A stretch of DNA of 64,000 bases, from the NCBI GenBank assembly GCA_030263475.1, contig SZPC01000005.1, positions 62,001 through 126,000 on the forward strand, read 5' to 3'. The position numbers were made by a program, and so were the translations under genes. This document shows, one piece after another, positions 1 to 8,906 of this stretch. Each line of letters begins with the position of its first letter. The stretch's first letter is position 1. The stretch is from OLB4 sp002050165. Lineage in GTDB: Bacteria > Bacteroidota > Ignavibacteria > Tepidaquicellales > Tepidaquicellaceae. The notes beneath the pieces were generated by a model, which had not been told where the DNA came from, made no database searches, and worked only from the letters and a program-made list of their open reading frames with translations.

Positions 1-1025
1 TAATTCTCCCAAGTCCGCCAATGCATAGCTTCAGTGGAATATCTACGAGGGAGAAACAGCGGCTGATTACCATATTGCTCACGACTTAAATACGAAACAA
101 GAGAGTTGAAATCTTCCGGCGAGTTTTCATTGATGCTGAGATTATCAACCTGCGCCCTCAGTATCACCATGGTATATGTTGAATATCCGGTAATAATCAG
201 GAAAATTGAGATCAGTGCAAGGTTGGCTATTTTACGATTCGAATTTGAAGTATAATAAATTCCTGCTATTAATAATGAAAGTATAACAATTCCAATCCAA
301 AGGTTGAGGTTTAAAATCTGTGGTAACCCGATTACTAAAACCGGATAGACAATAAGGAACATAGCGGTTGAAAGTATTACTGCCAGTACTAAACCTTTCA
401 GCGAATATTCGTATCTCCTGAAATAGAACATCAAACCGGCTATGAAAATAATCTGAACTACGAGCAAATGAATACCGATTGAAATACCTGCAATATAAGC
501 GACGAGCATGAGATATCTATCGCTGCCTGATTCATCCGCTGATTCCCACCAACGCATCAGGAAATACACTGCAAGAGCAATTAAAAAAGTCCCAAGACCA
601 TAGACTTCTGATTCGAGCGCATTGAACCAGAACGTACTGCTGAATGCAAGTGAAAGAGCGCCAATAAAAGAGGAACCACATACGATCAGCAAATCAGAAA
701 TTGAATTTACGTTTTCCTTCCAGTTTGTAATTATTTTCGTACTTATGAGATAAACTAAGGCAACCGTTCCCGCACTTGAAAAAGCTGACAGATAATTCAT
801 TCTCAAGCCGTAATCAGTTGATAACGGAAGCAAAGTAAAAATCTTACCTATCAATATAAAGAACGGAGCCCCCGGTGGATGCGGGTTTCCAAGCGATACT
901 GCCGATGCGACAAATTCACCACAATCCCAAAGTGAGAATGTAGGTTGAACGGTAATTACATAAACAGAAACCGAAATTAAAAATGCAAAAATTGAAAAAA
1001 TCTTATTTGTTGTCCGGAATTGCAT
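1..1025 (-). CDS. DUF2723 (GT117-like) membrane protein, 3'-truncated by window edge
   Basis: Only the N-terminal ~341 residues are visible, because the frame runs open off the left edge from an ATG at 1025. Near the N-terminus is the family signature W-D-C-G-E-F (residues 33-38), followed by H-P-P-G-A-P (49-54). Many hydrophobic segments follow, as in DUF2723 proteins of Bacteroidota, which resemble GT-C protein O-mannosyltransferases. Full-length relatives are much longer, often over 900 residues. A role as polyprenyl-linked glycosyltransferase is inferred from the family. A strong hairpin separates it from clpP upstream, so it probably has its own promoter in the short 1026-1094 gap. Confidence 0.85.
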   Translation of the reverse strand, partial: MQFRTTNKIFSIFAFLISVSVYVITVQPTFSLWDCGEFVASAVSLGNPHPPGAPFFILIGKIFTLLPLSTDYGLRMNYLSAFSSAGTVALVYLISTKIITNWKENVNSISDLLIVCGSSFIGALSLAFSSTFWFNALESEVYGLGTFLIALAVYFLMRWWESADESGSDRYLMLVAYIAGISIGIHLLVVQIIFIAGLMFYFRRYEYSLKGLVLAVILSTAMFLIVYPVLVIGLPQILNLNLWIGIVILSLLIAGIYYTSNSNRKIANLALISIFLIITGYSTYTMVILRAQVDNLSINENSPEDFNSLVSYLSREQYGNQPLFLPRRYSTEAMHWRTWEN

Positions 1026-1041
1026 ATATATATTTAATTAA

Positions 1042-1072
1042 AAAAAGCTATTACAAACTGTAATAGCTTTTT
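1042..1072 (-). terminator. Intrinsic terminator after clpP
   Basis: A perfect 14-bp inverted repeat (left arm 1042-1055, right arm 1059-1072) with a 3-nt loop. A-runs and T-runs at the ends give a U-tract on either strand. It lies 23 bp past the clpP stop and before the DUF2723 start, so it most likely ends the tig-clpP transcript. Confidence 0.85.
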
Positions 1073-1094
1073 AAATATTACACAAATTTCAACA

Positions 1095-1763
1095 TTAATC
1101 TTTCTTTGGTTTATCCCTGTAAACAAGGATAGAGTCAATCAGTCCGTAATCTTTAGCTTCTTCAGGTGTCATAAAGTTATCGCGTTCAGCATCGGTTTGA
1201 ATTTTTTCAATTGTTTTCCCGGAATGTTCTGATATTATCTGATAAAGCGTACTTCTGGTTTTCTCCATTTCCCTCGCCTGAATTAAGATATCCGTTGTTT
1301 GCCCCTGTATTCCACCAGACCAAGGTTGGTGCATTAAAATTTTTGAATGAGGAAGTGCGATACGTTTACCTTTCGCACCACCGGTGAGCAATAATTGTCC
1401 CATTGAAGCAGCCAACCCGACACAGGTTGTAGATACATCCGGACGAACGTATTGCATGGTATCATAAATTCCCAAGCCGGCAGTTACACTGCCGCCCGGT
1501 GAGTTAATGTACAGCATAATGTCTTTATCCGGATCTTCGGATTCAAGAAACAGTAACTGCGCAACTATCAAAGAAGCAATTTCATCGTAAATCGGATTAC
1601 CAAGGAACACTATTCGCTCCTTCAATAATCTTGAGTATATATCGTAGCTTCTTTCACCTCTCGAGGTTTGTTCAACCACTATCGGGATGAGCTGATTATT
1701 TAACCGATCAAGCCCATTGTTTATTAACTGTGAATTTTTTCCAATTATGTCTGTATAATGCAT
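1095..1763 (-). CDS. clpP: ATP-dependent Clp protease proteolytic subunit ClpP
   Basis: Serine protease subunit that forms the tetradecameric ClpP barrel and degrades cytosolic proteins fed by ClpX/ClpA-type unfoldases. The catalytic triad is in place: Ser120 within G-L-A-A-S-M-G, His145 within L-M-H-Q-P, and Asp195 within E-R-D-N-F. The substrate-binding N-S-P-G-G-S loop is at 87-92. The length (222 aa) is normal with a short N-terminal extension. It begins 6 bp after tig, the common tig-clpP operon order, although clpX is not seen downstream in this window. Confidence 0.97.
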   Translation of the reverse strand: MHYTDIIGKNSQLINNGLDRLNNQLIPIVVEQTSRGERSYDIYSRLLKERIVFLGNPIYDEIASLIVAQLLFLESEDPDKDIMLYINSPGGSVTAGLGIYDTMQYVRPDVSTTCVGLAASMGQLLLTGGAKGKRIALPHSKILMHQPWSGGIQGQTTDILIQAREMEKTRSTLYQIISEHSGKTIEKIQTDAERDNFMTPEEAKDYGLIDSILVYRDKPKKD

Positions 1764-1769
1764 GAGTAA

Positions 1770-3050
1770 TTAAATTTGAGTTTCTGTTTTCTGTGTTTCA
1801 ATTTTTTTTGTTTCTTCGGTTACGTTTGCATTTGAAACAACAAAATCTATGACTTTCTCTGTTAACAGGTTTTCAGTCAAGGATGGATTTTTCATGTATG
1901 TTTCGAGCAATTTGTCAGGCGGGATATTAAACCGTTCAAAATTTAATTTCACCATCTCAGCGAAGTCATCTTCGGTAAGTTTTAAATCCTCCAGTTCAAT
2001 AATCTTCTCCCGTATCATATACCACGATGCCTGCTCGTGTGCAATTGGTCGCGATGAATTTTTCATCTGCTCTTTTTCTTCAGGTGTAAGTTTCCGCTTC
2101 AGACGTTCTTCATAATTTTTGTACATCCCATCAATAATATTTTCAATGTAAAATTCGGGAATTGGTATGGGATTGCTATCAATCAGTTTCTTTATGGTTG
2201 CAGCTGAGAGTTGCTTTTTTGATTCGTTTTCATAATAATTTTCAAGCGATTTCCAGATTGTCTCCCTGAACTCCTGCTCAGTTTTTACATCGTCCTTTCC
2301 GCTAAGCTTTTTAAAAAGTTCTTCATTCAATTCGGGTGGTATCACTTTCTCAACCCTCTTAATTGTCACTTTTGTCTTCACCGGCACACCTTCAGAATTT
2401 TTCATATCAATAATCCTTTCTTCGCCCTCTCTAATTCCCCGTAACGCGGATTTTATTTCGGGGAGAAGATCAGGGTTATTCAAATAAACGTGTACATCTT
2501 TTTCCGACTGGCCGATTATCAGTTCGCCATTTTCATCAAGGTTGTTAACATCCATCGTGAGCCGGTACTCATCATCTAATGCTTCACCGTCAAGCTCGAA
2601 TGATGAATTTTGATATAAATGAAGCTTTACTTCTGAATCAACGAACTCTTCGTCAACTTCGTAATTTATTTTAGTCAACTCGATCCCTTTGTAATTTTTC
2701 AGCTCAACATCGGGTCTGACCTCGAAACTAATTTTGAATTTGAGATTATCTTTGGGTTGATATTCAATAAAATCAAGTGAGCCGGCAGTAACTATATCAA
2801 TTTTATTTTTTAAAACGTAATCCCTGAACACTTTGTTGGCAATATCTTCGACTGCAAGATGTTCAATACTATCGCCAAAATTTTTTCTGATGAGATTAAG
2901 CGGGACTTTGCCTTTTCGAAAGCCAGGTAAAGTTAGCTTCTTCCTTTGTTCAGCAATTGCCTCGTCAAAATATGGTTGTAATTCTTCATAGCTCAATGTA
3001 GCTTCAAATTCCCTCTTACAATTATCAAGTTCTTTAAGAGATTCTTCCAC
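1770..3050 (-). CDS. tig: Trigger factor (ribosome-associated chaperone)
   Basis: Cotranslational chaperone that docks at the ribosome exit tunnel. The ribosome-binding signature G-F-R-K-G-K-V-P is at residues 43-50. A middle region (about 150-235) corresponds to the FKBP-like peptidyl-prolyl isomerase domain but is strongly diverged, as is common in Bacteroidota. The C-terminal helical arm fills about 240-410, ending in a Lys/Thr/Gln-rich tail. Length 426 aa is typical. It is the first gene of the tig-clpP operon, and its promoter should lie in the 104-bp divergent gap shared with the SET-domain gene. Confidence 0.95.
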   Translation of the reverse strand: MEESLKELDNCKREFEATLSYEELQPYFDEAIAEQRKKLTLPGFRKGKVPLNLIRKNFGDSIEHLAVEDIANKVFRDYVLKNKIDIVTAGSLDFIEYQPKDNLKFKISFEVRPDVELKNYKGIELTKINYEVDEEFVDSEVKLHLYQNSSFELDGEALDDEYRLTMDVNNLDENGELIIGQSEKDVHVYLNNPDLLPEIKSALRGIREGEERIIDMKNSEGVPVKTKVTIKRVEKVIPPELNEELFKKLSGKDDVKTEQEFRETIWKSLENYYENESKKQLSAATIKKLIDSNPIPIPEFYIENIIDGMYKNYEERLKRKLTPEEKEQMKNSSRPIAHEQASWYMIREKIIELEDLKLTEDDFAEMVKLNFERFNIPPDKLLETYMKNPSLTENLLTEKVIDFVVSNANVTEETKKIETQKTETQI

Positions 3051-3156
3051 TTGTATCGTTAAATTAATAAAGCTAATAAACTACTGATTGAACGGTGAAT
3101 TTACAATGTAATTAACCGGTCGGATTTATCAAAAACTGTAATTTCATTTACTCTTG

Positions 3157-3600
3157 ATGACAAATCTTACATATTTGTTAACAGATTTCAGCAGATTGCT
3201 TTTTATTAAAAAGTCAAATATTCCCCGAGCCGGTCTTGGACTTTATACTTCAAAAAAAATTCTAAAGGGGGAAATAATTGCCGAATACCAAGGGAAAATA
3301 TATTCGTGGGATAAATGCCTCGAAAGGGCATATGATGAAGATAAGGAAGGATATGTTTTTTATATTGACAAAGAGCATTGCATTGATGCGTACGATTATC
3401 CGGAAAGTCTCGCAAGATATGCAAATGACGCCGAAGGATATTACAGGGTAAAAGGAATTAAAAACAACAGTGAGTATATTACAAAAAATGGTAGCGTGTT
3501 TATTGTTGCAACCTGCGATATTAATTCGTATTCGGAAATTTTTACTCCTTACGGGGAACAATACTGGGAAGATTTCGAGCCTGATGATGATATGGATTAA
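3157..3600 (+). CDS. SET-domain protein (putative protein-lysine methyltransferase)
   Basis: Small stand-alone SET protein (147 aa). The N-terminal SET motif with A-G-L-G-L-Y-T-S (26-32) leads into G-E-I-I-A-E-Y-x-G. The pseudoknot motifs are N-D (90-91) where eukaryotic enzymes have N-H-S, and E-I-F-T-P-Y-G-E-Q-Y-W near the C-terminus. No pre-SET or post-SET cysteines are present. I chose the ATG at 3157; an adjacent in-frame TTG at 3154 is possible. A SAM-dependent lysine methyltransferase role is inferred and the substrate is unknown. It is divergent from tig and lies 27 bp before the zinc-ribbon gene. Confidence 0.8.
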   Translation: MTNLTYLLTDFSRLLFIKKSNIPRAGLGLYTSKKILKGEIIAEYQGKIYSWDKCLERAYDEDKEGYVFYIDKEHCIDAYDYPESLARYANDAEGYYRVKGIKNNSEYITKNGSVFIVATCDINSYSEIFTPYGEQYWEDFEPDDDMD

Positions 3601-3627
3601 TACCTATCTTTCACTTAGTATCAACTG

Positions 3628-3861
3628 ATGAAATCCAAGAATGAGGAAACTTCCGTTTGTCCGGTTTGCAATTCATTGGTAGAGCTTGTGTTTGTTCACG
3701 GTCATTACCAGTGTCCGTGTTGCAGGCAGATTATCTATTCTTGCTGTGAAGGAATTGAATCAGCGAGAAAAAATGAGGATGAAATTAATGTTGAATCTGA
3801 AAAAATTTCAAACAAAAGCATTCAACTGAAATTAAATTTTGGCAAGTCGGAAGAATTTTAA
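3628..3861 (+). CDS. Small zinc-ribbon protein of unknown function
   Basis: 77-residue protein with two cysteine knuckles: C-P-V-C at 11-14 and C-P-C-C around 29-32, joined by a V-H-G-H-Y-Q segment, plus C-C-E-G at about 39-42. Similar short proteins occur widely in Bacteroidota without assigned function. The C-terminal half is charged and probably flexible. It follows the SET-domain gene by 27 bp on the same strand, suggesting cotranscription. Zinc binding is inferred from the cysteines only. Confidence 0.75.
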   Translation: MKSKNEETSVCPVCNSLVELVFVHGHYQCPCCRQIIYSCCEGIESARKNEDEINVESEKISNKSIQLKLNFGKSEEF

Positions 3862-3903
3862 ACTGCACTTAATAAAATTCAGCAATTGATTAAATTACCA
3901 TAA

Positions 3904-3975
3904 GCCCTCGTGGTGTAATGGATAGCACAATAGATTTCGGCTCTATTAGTCAGGGTTCGAGTCCTTGCGAGGGTA
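3904..3975 (+). tRNA. tRNA-Arg (anticodon UCG)
   Basis: The cloverleaf folds by eye: a 7-bp acceptor stem (first pair G-U), a GTG/CAC D-stem, an anticodon stem ATAGA/TCTAT with loop TTTCGGC giving anticodon TCG followed by a purine, and a T-stem CAGGG/CCTTG around TTCGAGT. The discriminator base is A. CCA is not encoded. It should read CGN arginine codons, mainly CGA. Confidence 0.92.
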
Positions 3976-3982
3976 CTAAAAG

Positions 3983-4010
3983 TCCGGGCAGTAGTCCGGA
4001 TTTTTGTTTT
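3983..4010 (+). terminator. Intrinsic terminator after tRNA-Arg
   Basis: Inverted repeat TCCGG (3983-3987) / CCGGA (3996-4000) followed directly by a T-rich run to 4010. Placed 7 bp after the tRNA on the same strand. Confidence 0.7.
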
Positions 4011-4137
4011 TATCCGATACTAAAACTTTATTGATTAAATTCAAATCGCTTATTTTAAGTATCAATTACAGTATCCGGCGGATTTAAAAATACTTCGTAC
4101 GGAAATTGCGGTTATTTAATAAACTTTGTAAAATGAA

Positions 4138-6660
4138 TTAAAGTAGATTCACGGCATCAACGTCAATGGTAAGTTGTAATTTTGACGGGAAGTTTTTCTC
4201 CGCATACGAACGGATACCGCGTAGTACGGAGTTGATAGCACTTCCTCCGGGGTCCTTTTTCTTACTGCATTTCATCAGCAAATGGTACCGGTGTTTATCT
4301 TTCAACTTTGAGAATAGAGGTTGATTTGGAGGAAGTACATCAGCAATTTTATTTTTATCCAGCTTGGCAATCAGGTTAAAAATTTCTTTTGTTTTAGATT
4401 CGGTTAAATTGCGATCGTCGGATTTCAACTCAATAAGCACCAATCTGCTGAACGGCGGGTAATGAAGTTCTTCCCTGTTTGTGAGTTCTCGTTGAAAGAA
4501 AGAATTGTAATCGTGTTCCTTTACATTTTTGAAAACATGATAATCACCGTGATTGGTTTGAATCACAACTTCACCCCTTTTCAGACTTCTACCGCTTCGC
4601 CCTGCAACCTGAGTTAAGATTTGAAATGTTCTCTCGGTTGCCCTGAAATCCGGATTAAGCAAACCTATATCTGCATTTACCACACCAACCAACGTAACGT
4701 TCGGGAAATCGAGACCCTTTGAAATCATTTGTGTTCCAACGAGTATATCAATTTTCCCGTCATAGAAATCCTGAAGTATTCTTTTAAAATTCCGTTTCGA
4801 ACTGACTGCATCAGAGTCCATCCTTTCTACAACTGCTTTAGGGAAAAGTAATGCAATTTCCTCTTCAACGCGTTCCGTACCTGCACCTTTGGGTATAAGC
4901 CTTTCTGAACCGCACTGTGAACACAAACCGGTATAGTTTCTATGAAATCCGCAAAAATGACACTTCAAACTTTGAAATGATTTGTGATATGTGAGGGAGA
5001 CACTGCACCTTGGACACATTTCAACATTCCGGCAATTTATACATTCAGTGTACGAATGAAATCCGCGACGGTTCTGGAGTAGAATTATGCTTTCCTTCCT
5101 GTCAAGCCTTGTGTCAATTTCCAGAATTAATTCTTTGGAAAGAAATTTTAACCTAACTTTATCAATGAAATCAAAGAAATCAAATTTTACTTTATTCGAC
5201 TGACTGTTTACATACTCTTCAAAGGATTCCTTATCCTTTCGTGCAAGGTCAATTATTTTTATTTCCGGTTGTTTAATATCTTCAGGTCGTTTCGTAAGTT
5301 GAAGCAACTTATATTTCCCTGATAAAGCGTTGTAATAAGATTCAATTGACGGTGTAGCAGAACCAAGAACCACAGGGCAGTTAAAAATTTTTGCTTTTAC
5401 AATTGCTGCATCACGCGCATTATATCGCGGAGAATTTTCCTGTTTGTAAGATGCGTCGTGTTCTTCGTCAACAATAATTATCCCGAGATTTTCAAACGGT
5501 GCAAAAAGAGCCGATCGGGCGCCAATGATGATTTTAACATTTCCGTTTCGAATTGAATCAAATGTATCAAGCTTTTCCCCGTCCGACAACCTGCTATGTA
5601 TGACACCAACTCTGTTGTTGAACCTATTCCCAAACCGGTTTATGAGTTGAGGGGTGAGTGATATTTCCGGAACTAAAACAATCGCAGTTTTACCGACAGA
5701 CAATACCTTCTCTATTATGTTAAGGTAAACTTCAGTCTTTCCACTACCGGTTACACCGTGTAATAGAAAAGCTCCGAACTCCTGCGATTCAATTGCTTTA
5801 ACAACTTCATTAAATGCCTCTTCCTGTTCAGTGTTCATTTTGATGTTCGATTGATTCTCCCTGAACCCGACTTGGTTTATGCGATAATACCGATCTTCTT
5901 TTACATTGATTAAATTTTTTAACACAAGCGAATCAAGTGATGGAGAAGTTATCCCCGTTAAATCTATCAGATCTTTCTTTGATATCTTGTCAACATCGCA
6001 CATCAACCTGAGCACATTTTGCTGCTTTTGTGATCGTACCTTTCGTTCACGGATGACTGTGTCAATATCTTCTATTGCAAAATTCCGTGAATAAAATTTT
6101 ATTAACTTTGCCCTCGTCGGCTTTTTGTAAAGCAAATGCTTTTGAACGATTCCTGCTCCGATTAAATTGTTAAGCAATGAATCAACGGAATCCGTTCTAA
6201 GCTTTTTGAGAATTTGTTGTTTAGAAAGGTAAGGATCACCTGAGCGTTCAAACTCCTCAATTATCTCCACGTAAATTTCGTTTTCATGTTTGAATTTATC
6301 GAAACGACTTATGTAATCATCGCTCAGCCGATAGTAGTTTTCGCTCCTGATATTGGTATTACGTGGAATTGAGAGGAACAGACATTCCCCTAAAGTTGAA
6401 AGGTAATATTCAGACATCCATTCTCCGAATGAAAATATTTTTTCAGTTACCACCGGTTCTTCATCAAGCACCGACTGGATTGGTTTTATTTTTTCGATAA
6501 CGGATATCTTAGATACTGAAACTATAATTGCTGTTGTAACCTTCCGCCCGAAATTTACAACCACACGCTTTCCGGAGGATACGTCACCGATAAGATATTC
6601 TGGGATTGAGTAAGTGAATAGTTTATTTATTGGTAGATTGAGCGCTACTTTCGCGTACAT
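4138..6660 (-). CDS. priA: Primosomal protein N' (replication restart helicase PriA)
   Basis: Superfamily-2 3'-5' helicase that reloads the replisome at stalled forks. The N-terminal 3'-DNA-binding domain (about 1-100) begins with the usual V-A-L-N-L-P pattern, which supports the ATG at 6660. Walker A G-V-T-G-S-G-K-T is at 302-309 and D-E-E-H at 398-401. Eight zinc-ligand cysteines are at 540, 543, 549, 552, 567, 570, 580 and 583. Between helicase lobes, around 475-515, there is an extra acidic/basic stretch compared with short PriA proteins. The start overlaps the upstream membrane-protein gene by 38 bp. It is the last gene of the six-gene operon starting at 11427. Confidence 0.96.
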   Translation of the reverse strand: MYAKVALNLPINKLFTYSIPEYLIGDVSSGKRVVVNFGRKVTTAIIVSVSKISVIEKIKPIQSVLDEEPVVTEKIFSFGEWMSEYYLSTLGECLFLSIPRNTNIRSENYYRLSDDYISRFDKFKHENEIYVEIIEEFERSGDPYLSKQQILKKLRTDSVDSLLNNLIGAGIVQKHLLYKKPTRAKLIKFYSRNFAIEDIDTVIRERKVRSQKQQNVLRLMCDVDKISKKDLIDLTGITSPSLDSLVLKNLINVKEDRYYRINQVGFRENQSNIKMNTEQEEAFNEVVKAIESQEFGAFLLHGVTGSGKTEVYLNIIEKVLSVGKTAIVLVPEISLTPQLINRFGNRFNNRVGVIHSRLSDGEKLDTFDSIRNGNVKIIIGARSALFAPFENLGIIIVDEEHDASYKQENSPRYNARDAAIVKAKIFNCPVVLGSATPSIESYYNALSGKYKLLQLTKRPEDIKQPEIKIIDLARKDKESFEEYVNSQSNKVKFDFFDFIDKVRLKFLSKELILEIDTRLDRKESIILLQNRRGFHSYTECINCRNVEMCPRCSVSLTYHKSFQSLKCHFCGFHRNYTGLCSQCGSERLIPKGAGTERVEEEIALLFPKAVVERMDSDAVSSKRNFKRILQDFYDGKIDILVGTQMISKGLDFPNVTLVGVVNADIGLLNPDFRATERTFQILTQVAGRSGRSLKRGEVVIQTNHGDYHVFKNVKEHDYNSFFQRELTNREELHYPPFSRLVLIELKSDDRNLTESKTKEIFNLIAKLDKNKIADVLPPNQPLFSKLKDKHRYHLLMKCSKKKDPGGSAINSVLRGIRSYAEKNFPSKLQLTIDVDAVNLL

Positions 6661-7120
6661 TGCTTAAACCTCCGGTTGATGAAAATATTCGTCTTGCGAT
6701 AAAGTAATTTATCAGGACAAGATTTGAACCTGCAAAAATAAAAATGACAGCTATAACCGGATTTACAGAAAATCCACCATAGTTTAATTCAACCGAACGA
6801 CGAAACCAGAGGTATTGTTCGTTTACAAACATATATTCAACAAGCACAAATCCGATGTAAAAGATCAGACTTAAAAAAAAATATTTCCCGATATTATATT
6901 TCTTTAAAATTATGTTCGATAATACCAGCAATACAAGCGACGATACGGGAATCGCAATAGTGTAATAACTTTTTATTGATTCGAATTTAGCCAGGATATA
7001 AACTGACTCATTGTGACTGCGCAACAATGAAACCATTGCATAGGTCATGTAAACAAATACAGCTCCGCAAATGAGAAAATATACCTGATAAAGAAAAATA
7101 TATTTATACTTTTTAATCAT
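6623..7120 (-). CDS. Hypothetical membrane protein (four predicted helices)
   Basis: 165 residues with four hydrophobic segments at roughly 8-30, 52-70, 78-98 and 120-142, and a hydrophilic Ser/Asn-rich C-terminus. No recognisable domain. The start overlaps the preceding small gene by 4 bp (ATGA type) and its end overlaps priA by 38 bp, so translation of the three genes is probably coupled. No function can be assigned. Confidence 0.7.
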   Translation of the reverse strand: MIKKYKYIFLYQVYFLICGAVFVYMTYAMVSLLRSHNESVYILAKFESIKSYYTIAIPVSSLVLLVLSNIILKKYNIGKYFFLSLIFYIGFVLVEYMFVNEQYLWFRRSVELNYGGFSVNPVIAVIFIFAGSNLVLINYFIARRIFSSTGGLSNVRESSAQSTNK

Positions 7121-7374
7121 GAGACAGAGAATAAAATAACCATAGCTATACCCAAAAAAATCATGAGTAGTGCGATGAGAAATATCAAAATCCGCGATGC
7201 AAGTTTTCTTCTAACCTCAGGAGACAACCCCTTTTCCAGAGGCAAAATAAATTTCTTGTAATAATCAGGGTTGTTTTTCTTGTATTCATCTGCAATCTGT
7301 TTGAAATACATTGGGCTAAGCGCTTTGTACTCCTTGAGTTTTTTAATATCGGGTAAACCACTAAAATCAATCAT
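7117..7374 (-). CDS. Small hypothetical protein with C-terminal membrane anchor
   Basis: 85 residues: a charged, probably helical N-terminal part (1-60) rich in Lys and Tyr, then a single hydrophobic helix at about 62-83. The topology suggests a tail-anchored cytoplasmic-membrane protein. It sits 11 bp after the symporter gene and overlaps the next membrane-protein gene by 4 bp. A second frame across the same DNA is a shadow. Function unknown. Confidence 0.65.
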   Translation of the reverse strand: MIDFSGLPDIKKLKEYKALSPMYFKQIADEYKKNNPDYYKKFILPLEKGLSPEVRRKLASRILIFLIALLMIFLGIAMVILFSVS

Positions 7375-7385
7375 ACCGAATTAAA

Positions 7386-8900
7386 TTATTTTAATGTTGA
7401 ATTACTTTCCGGACTTCTTCCGAATATCTCAGTAACAAAAGATACCAGGAATACAATTATTACACCAAACATTGTAAACCATGTTAGATTAAGTTCAGGT
7501 ATTAAACCAAACTTCGGCAACAGGAATAACAAGACAAGAATTACAATTGAAACTGAATAAGAAACTGCTGCATCCACAGCTCTTGCATCTTTGTTAAACA
7601 TCCCGAGCAAAAATACTCCGAGCAATCCACCGTAAATCATGGATTGAATTTTTAAGGCGTAATCAACTGCAGGATTTGTTTCGCTTTGAAACAGCATACC
7701 TGTTGAAATAATCACTATTGCCCAGAATAAGGTCGCTAATTTCGAGTACTTCAATTTAGTTTCTTCAGAATTCCCCGAGAATTTATCTCCAAATAAATCA
7801 AGGATGGTTGCTGAGGACAACGCATTAAAGGTTGAAGACAAAGTTGACATAGATGCGGCGAGAAGTCCGGATACTACTATTCCCACTACTCCGACAGGTA
7901 ACTGTTCAATTATGAACTTTGGAAATATTTCATCTGGTTTTGTGAGAGCATGATTCTGGACGAACATTTCCTTGAACGGCAACCCTTCGTAGAATGCATA
8001 AAGCATAACCCCTATGATAAGAAAAATTGCAAATTGCAGGAATACAATAAGTCCGCTGAAAATTATTGCCATTTGAGATGATCGTTTATCTTTACAAGTT
8101 AGCAGACGTTGCACAATCATCTGATCCGTACCGTGCGAAGCCATTGAAAGGAATGCGCCACCGATAATTCCGCCTATGATTCCGATACCACCGGTGAAAA
8201 ATTCTGTCAGCGATAATTTTTCCTGTATAGTAAAGTTTATAACCTGAAACTTATCATCGGGTTCAGCAAATCTCACCACATCAGCCCAACCGTTCGGCAA
8301 CATATCAATTATGATATAAATTGCAAAAAGCGCCCCCAGAAAGTAAATTAACATCTGCACCACATCCGTCCAGATGACTGCTTTAATTCCACCGATGTAT
8401 GAATAAATAACAGTGATAATTCCAACGATCAGAATACACTCGAAGTAGCCGAGTCCGGTAATTAACTTTATCGGAATTGCTGTCGTAAATAACCTTACAC
8501 CATCGGCGAAAATGCGCAAAAAAATAAAGGTTGATGAAGTATATTTTCTCATCGGATCGCCAAAACGATTTCCGATGAACTGATACGCGGTTTCAATTTG
8601 TCCCTTATAATACCTGGGGATAAACACAAACGCAATTACAATTCTCCCAATTATAAATCCAATAGCGAGTTGGAGGAAATTCATATTGGAGATGTATGCA
8701 ACTCCAGGGATACTGATAAAAGTTAGCGTACTTGTTTCAGTAGCTACAATTGAAAAGCAGGCAGCCCACCACGGTATTGACTTATTCCCGAGGAAGTAAT
8801 CTTTTACTCCGGATTGCTTTCCTGCCATCCATATTCCGAAAATCGCTACACCAAGCAGGTATAAAACGATAATTATCGCATCAACATTTGAAATATTCAT
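7386..8900 (-). CDS. Sodium:solute symporter (SSS family)
   Basis: 504 residues with about 13 hydrophobic helices, as expected for the LeuT-fold SSS family of sodium-coupled transporters. Family-typical stretches are seen: the N-terminal G-N-K-S-I-P-W-W-A segment with T-E-T-S after it, G-G-I-K-A-V-I-W-T-D around 165-175, and G-L-L-A-A-S-M-S-T-L-S-S near 340. It could carry a sugar, amino acid or carboxylate; the sequence alone does not decide. It lies 6 bp after the TPR membrane protein and 11 bp before a small membrane protein in the same operon. Confidence 0.88.
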   Translation of the reverse strand: MNISNVDAIIIVLYLLGVAIFGIWMAGKQSGVKDYFLGNKSIPWWAACFSIVATETSTLTFISIPGVAYISNMNFLQLAIGFIIGRIVIAFVFIPRYYKGQIETAYQFIGNRFGDPMRKYTSSTFIFLRIFADGVRLFTTAIPIKLITGLGYFECILIVGIITVIYSYIGGIKAVIWTDVVQMLIYFLGALFAIYIIIDMLPNGWADVVRFAEPDDKFQVINFTIQEKLSLTEFFTGGIGIIGGIIGGAFLSMASHGTDQMIVQRLLTCKDKRSSQMAIIFSGLIVFLQFAIFLIIGVMLYAFYEGLPFKEMFVQNHALTKPDEIFPKFIIEQLPVGVVGIVVSGLLAASMSTLSSTFNALSSATILDLFGDKFSGNSEETKLKYSKLATLFWAIVIISTGMLFQSETNPAVDYALKIQSMIYGGLLGVFLLGMFNKDARAVDAAVSYSVSIVILVLLFLLPKFGLIPELNLTWFTMFGVIIVFLVSFVTEIFGRSPESNSTLK

Positions 8901-8906
8901 GTAGAT

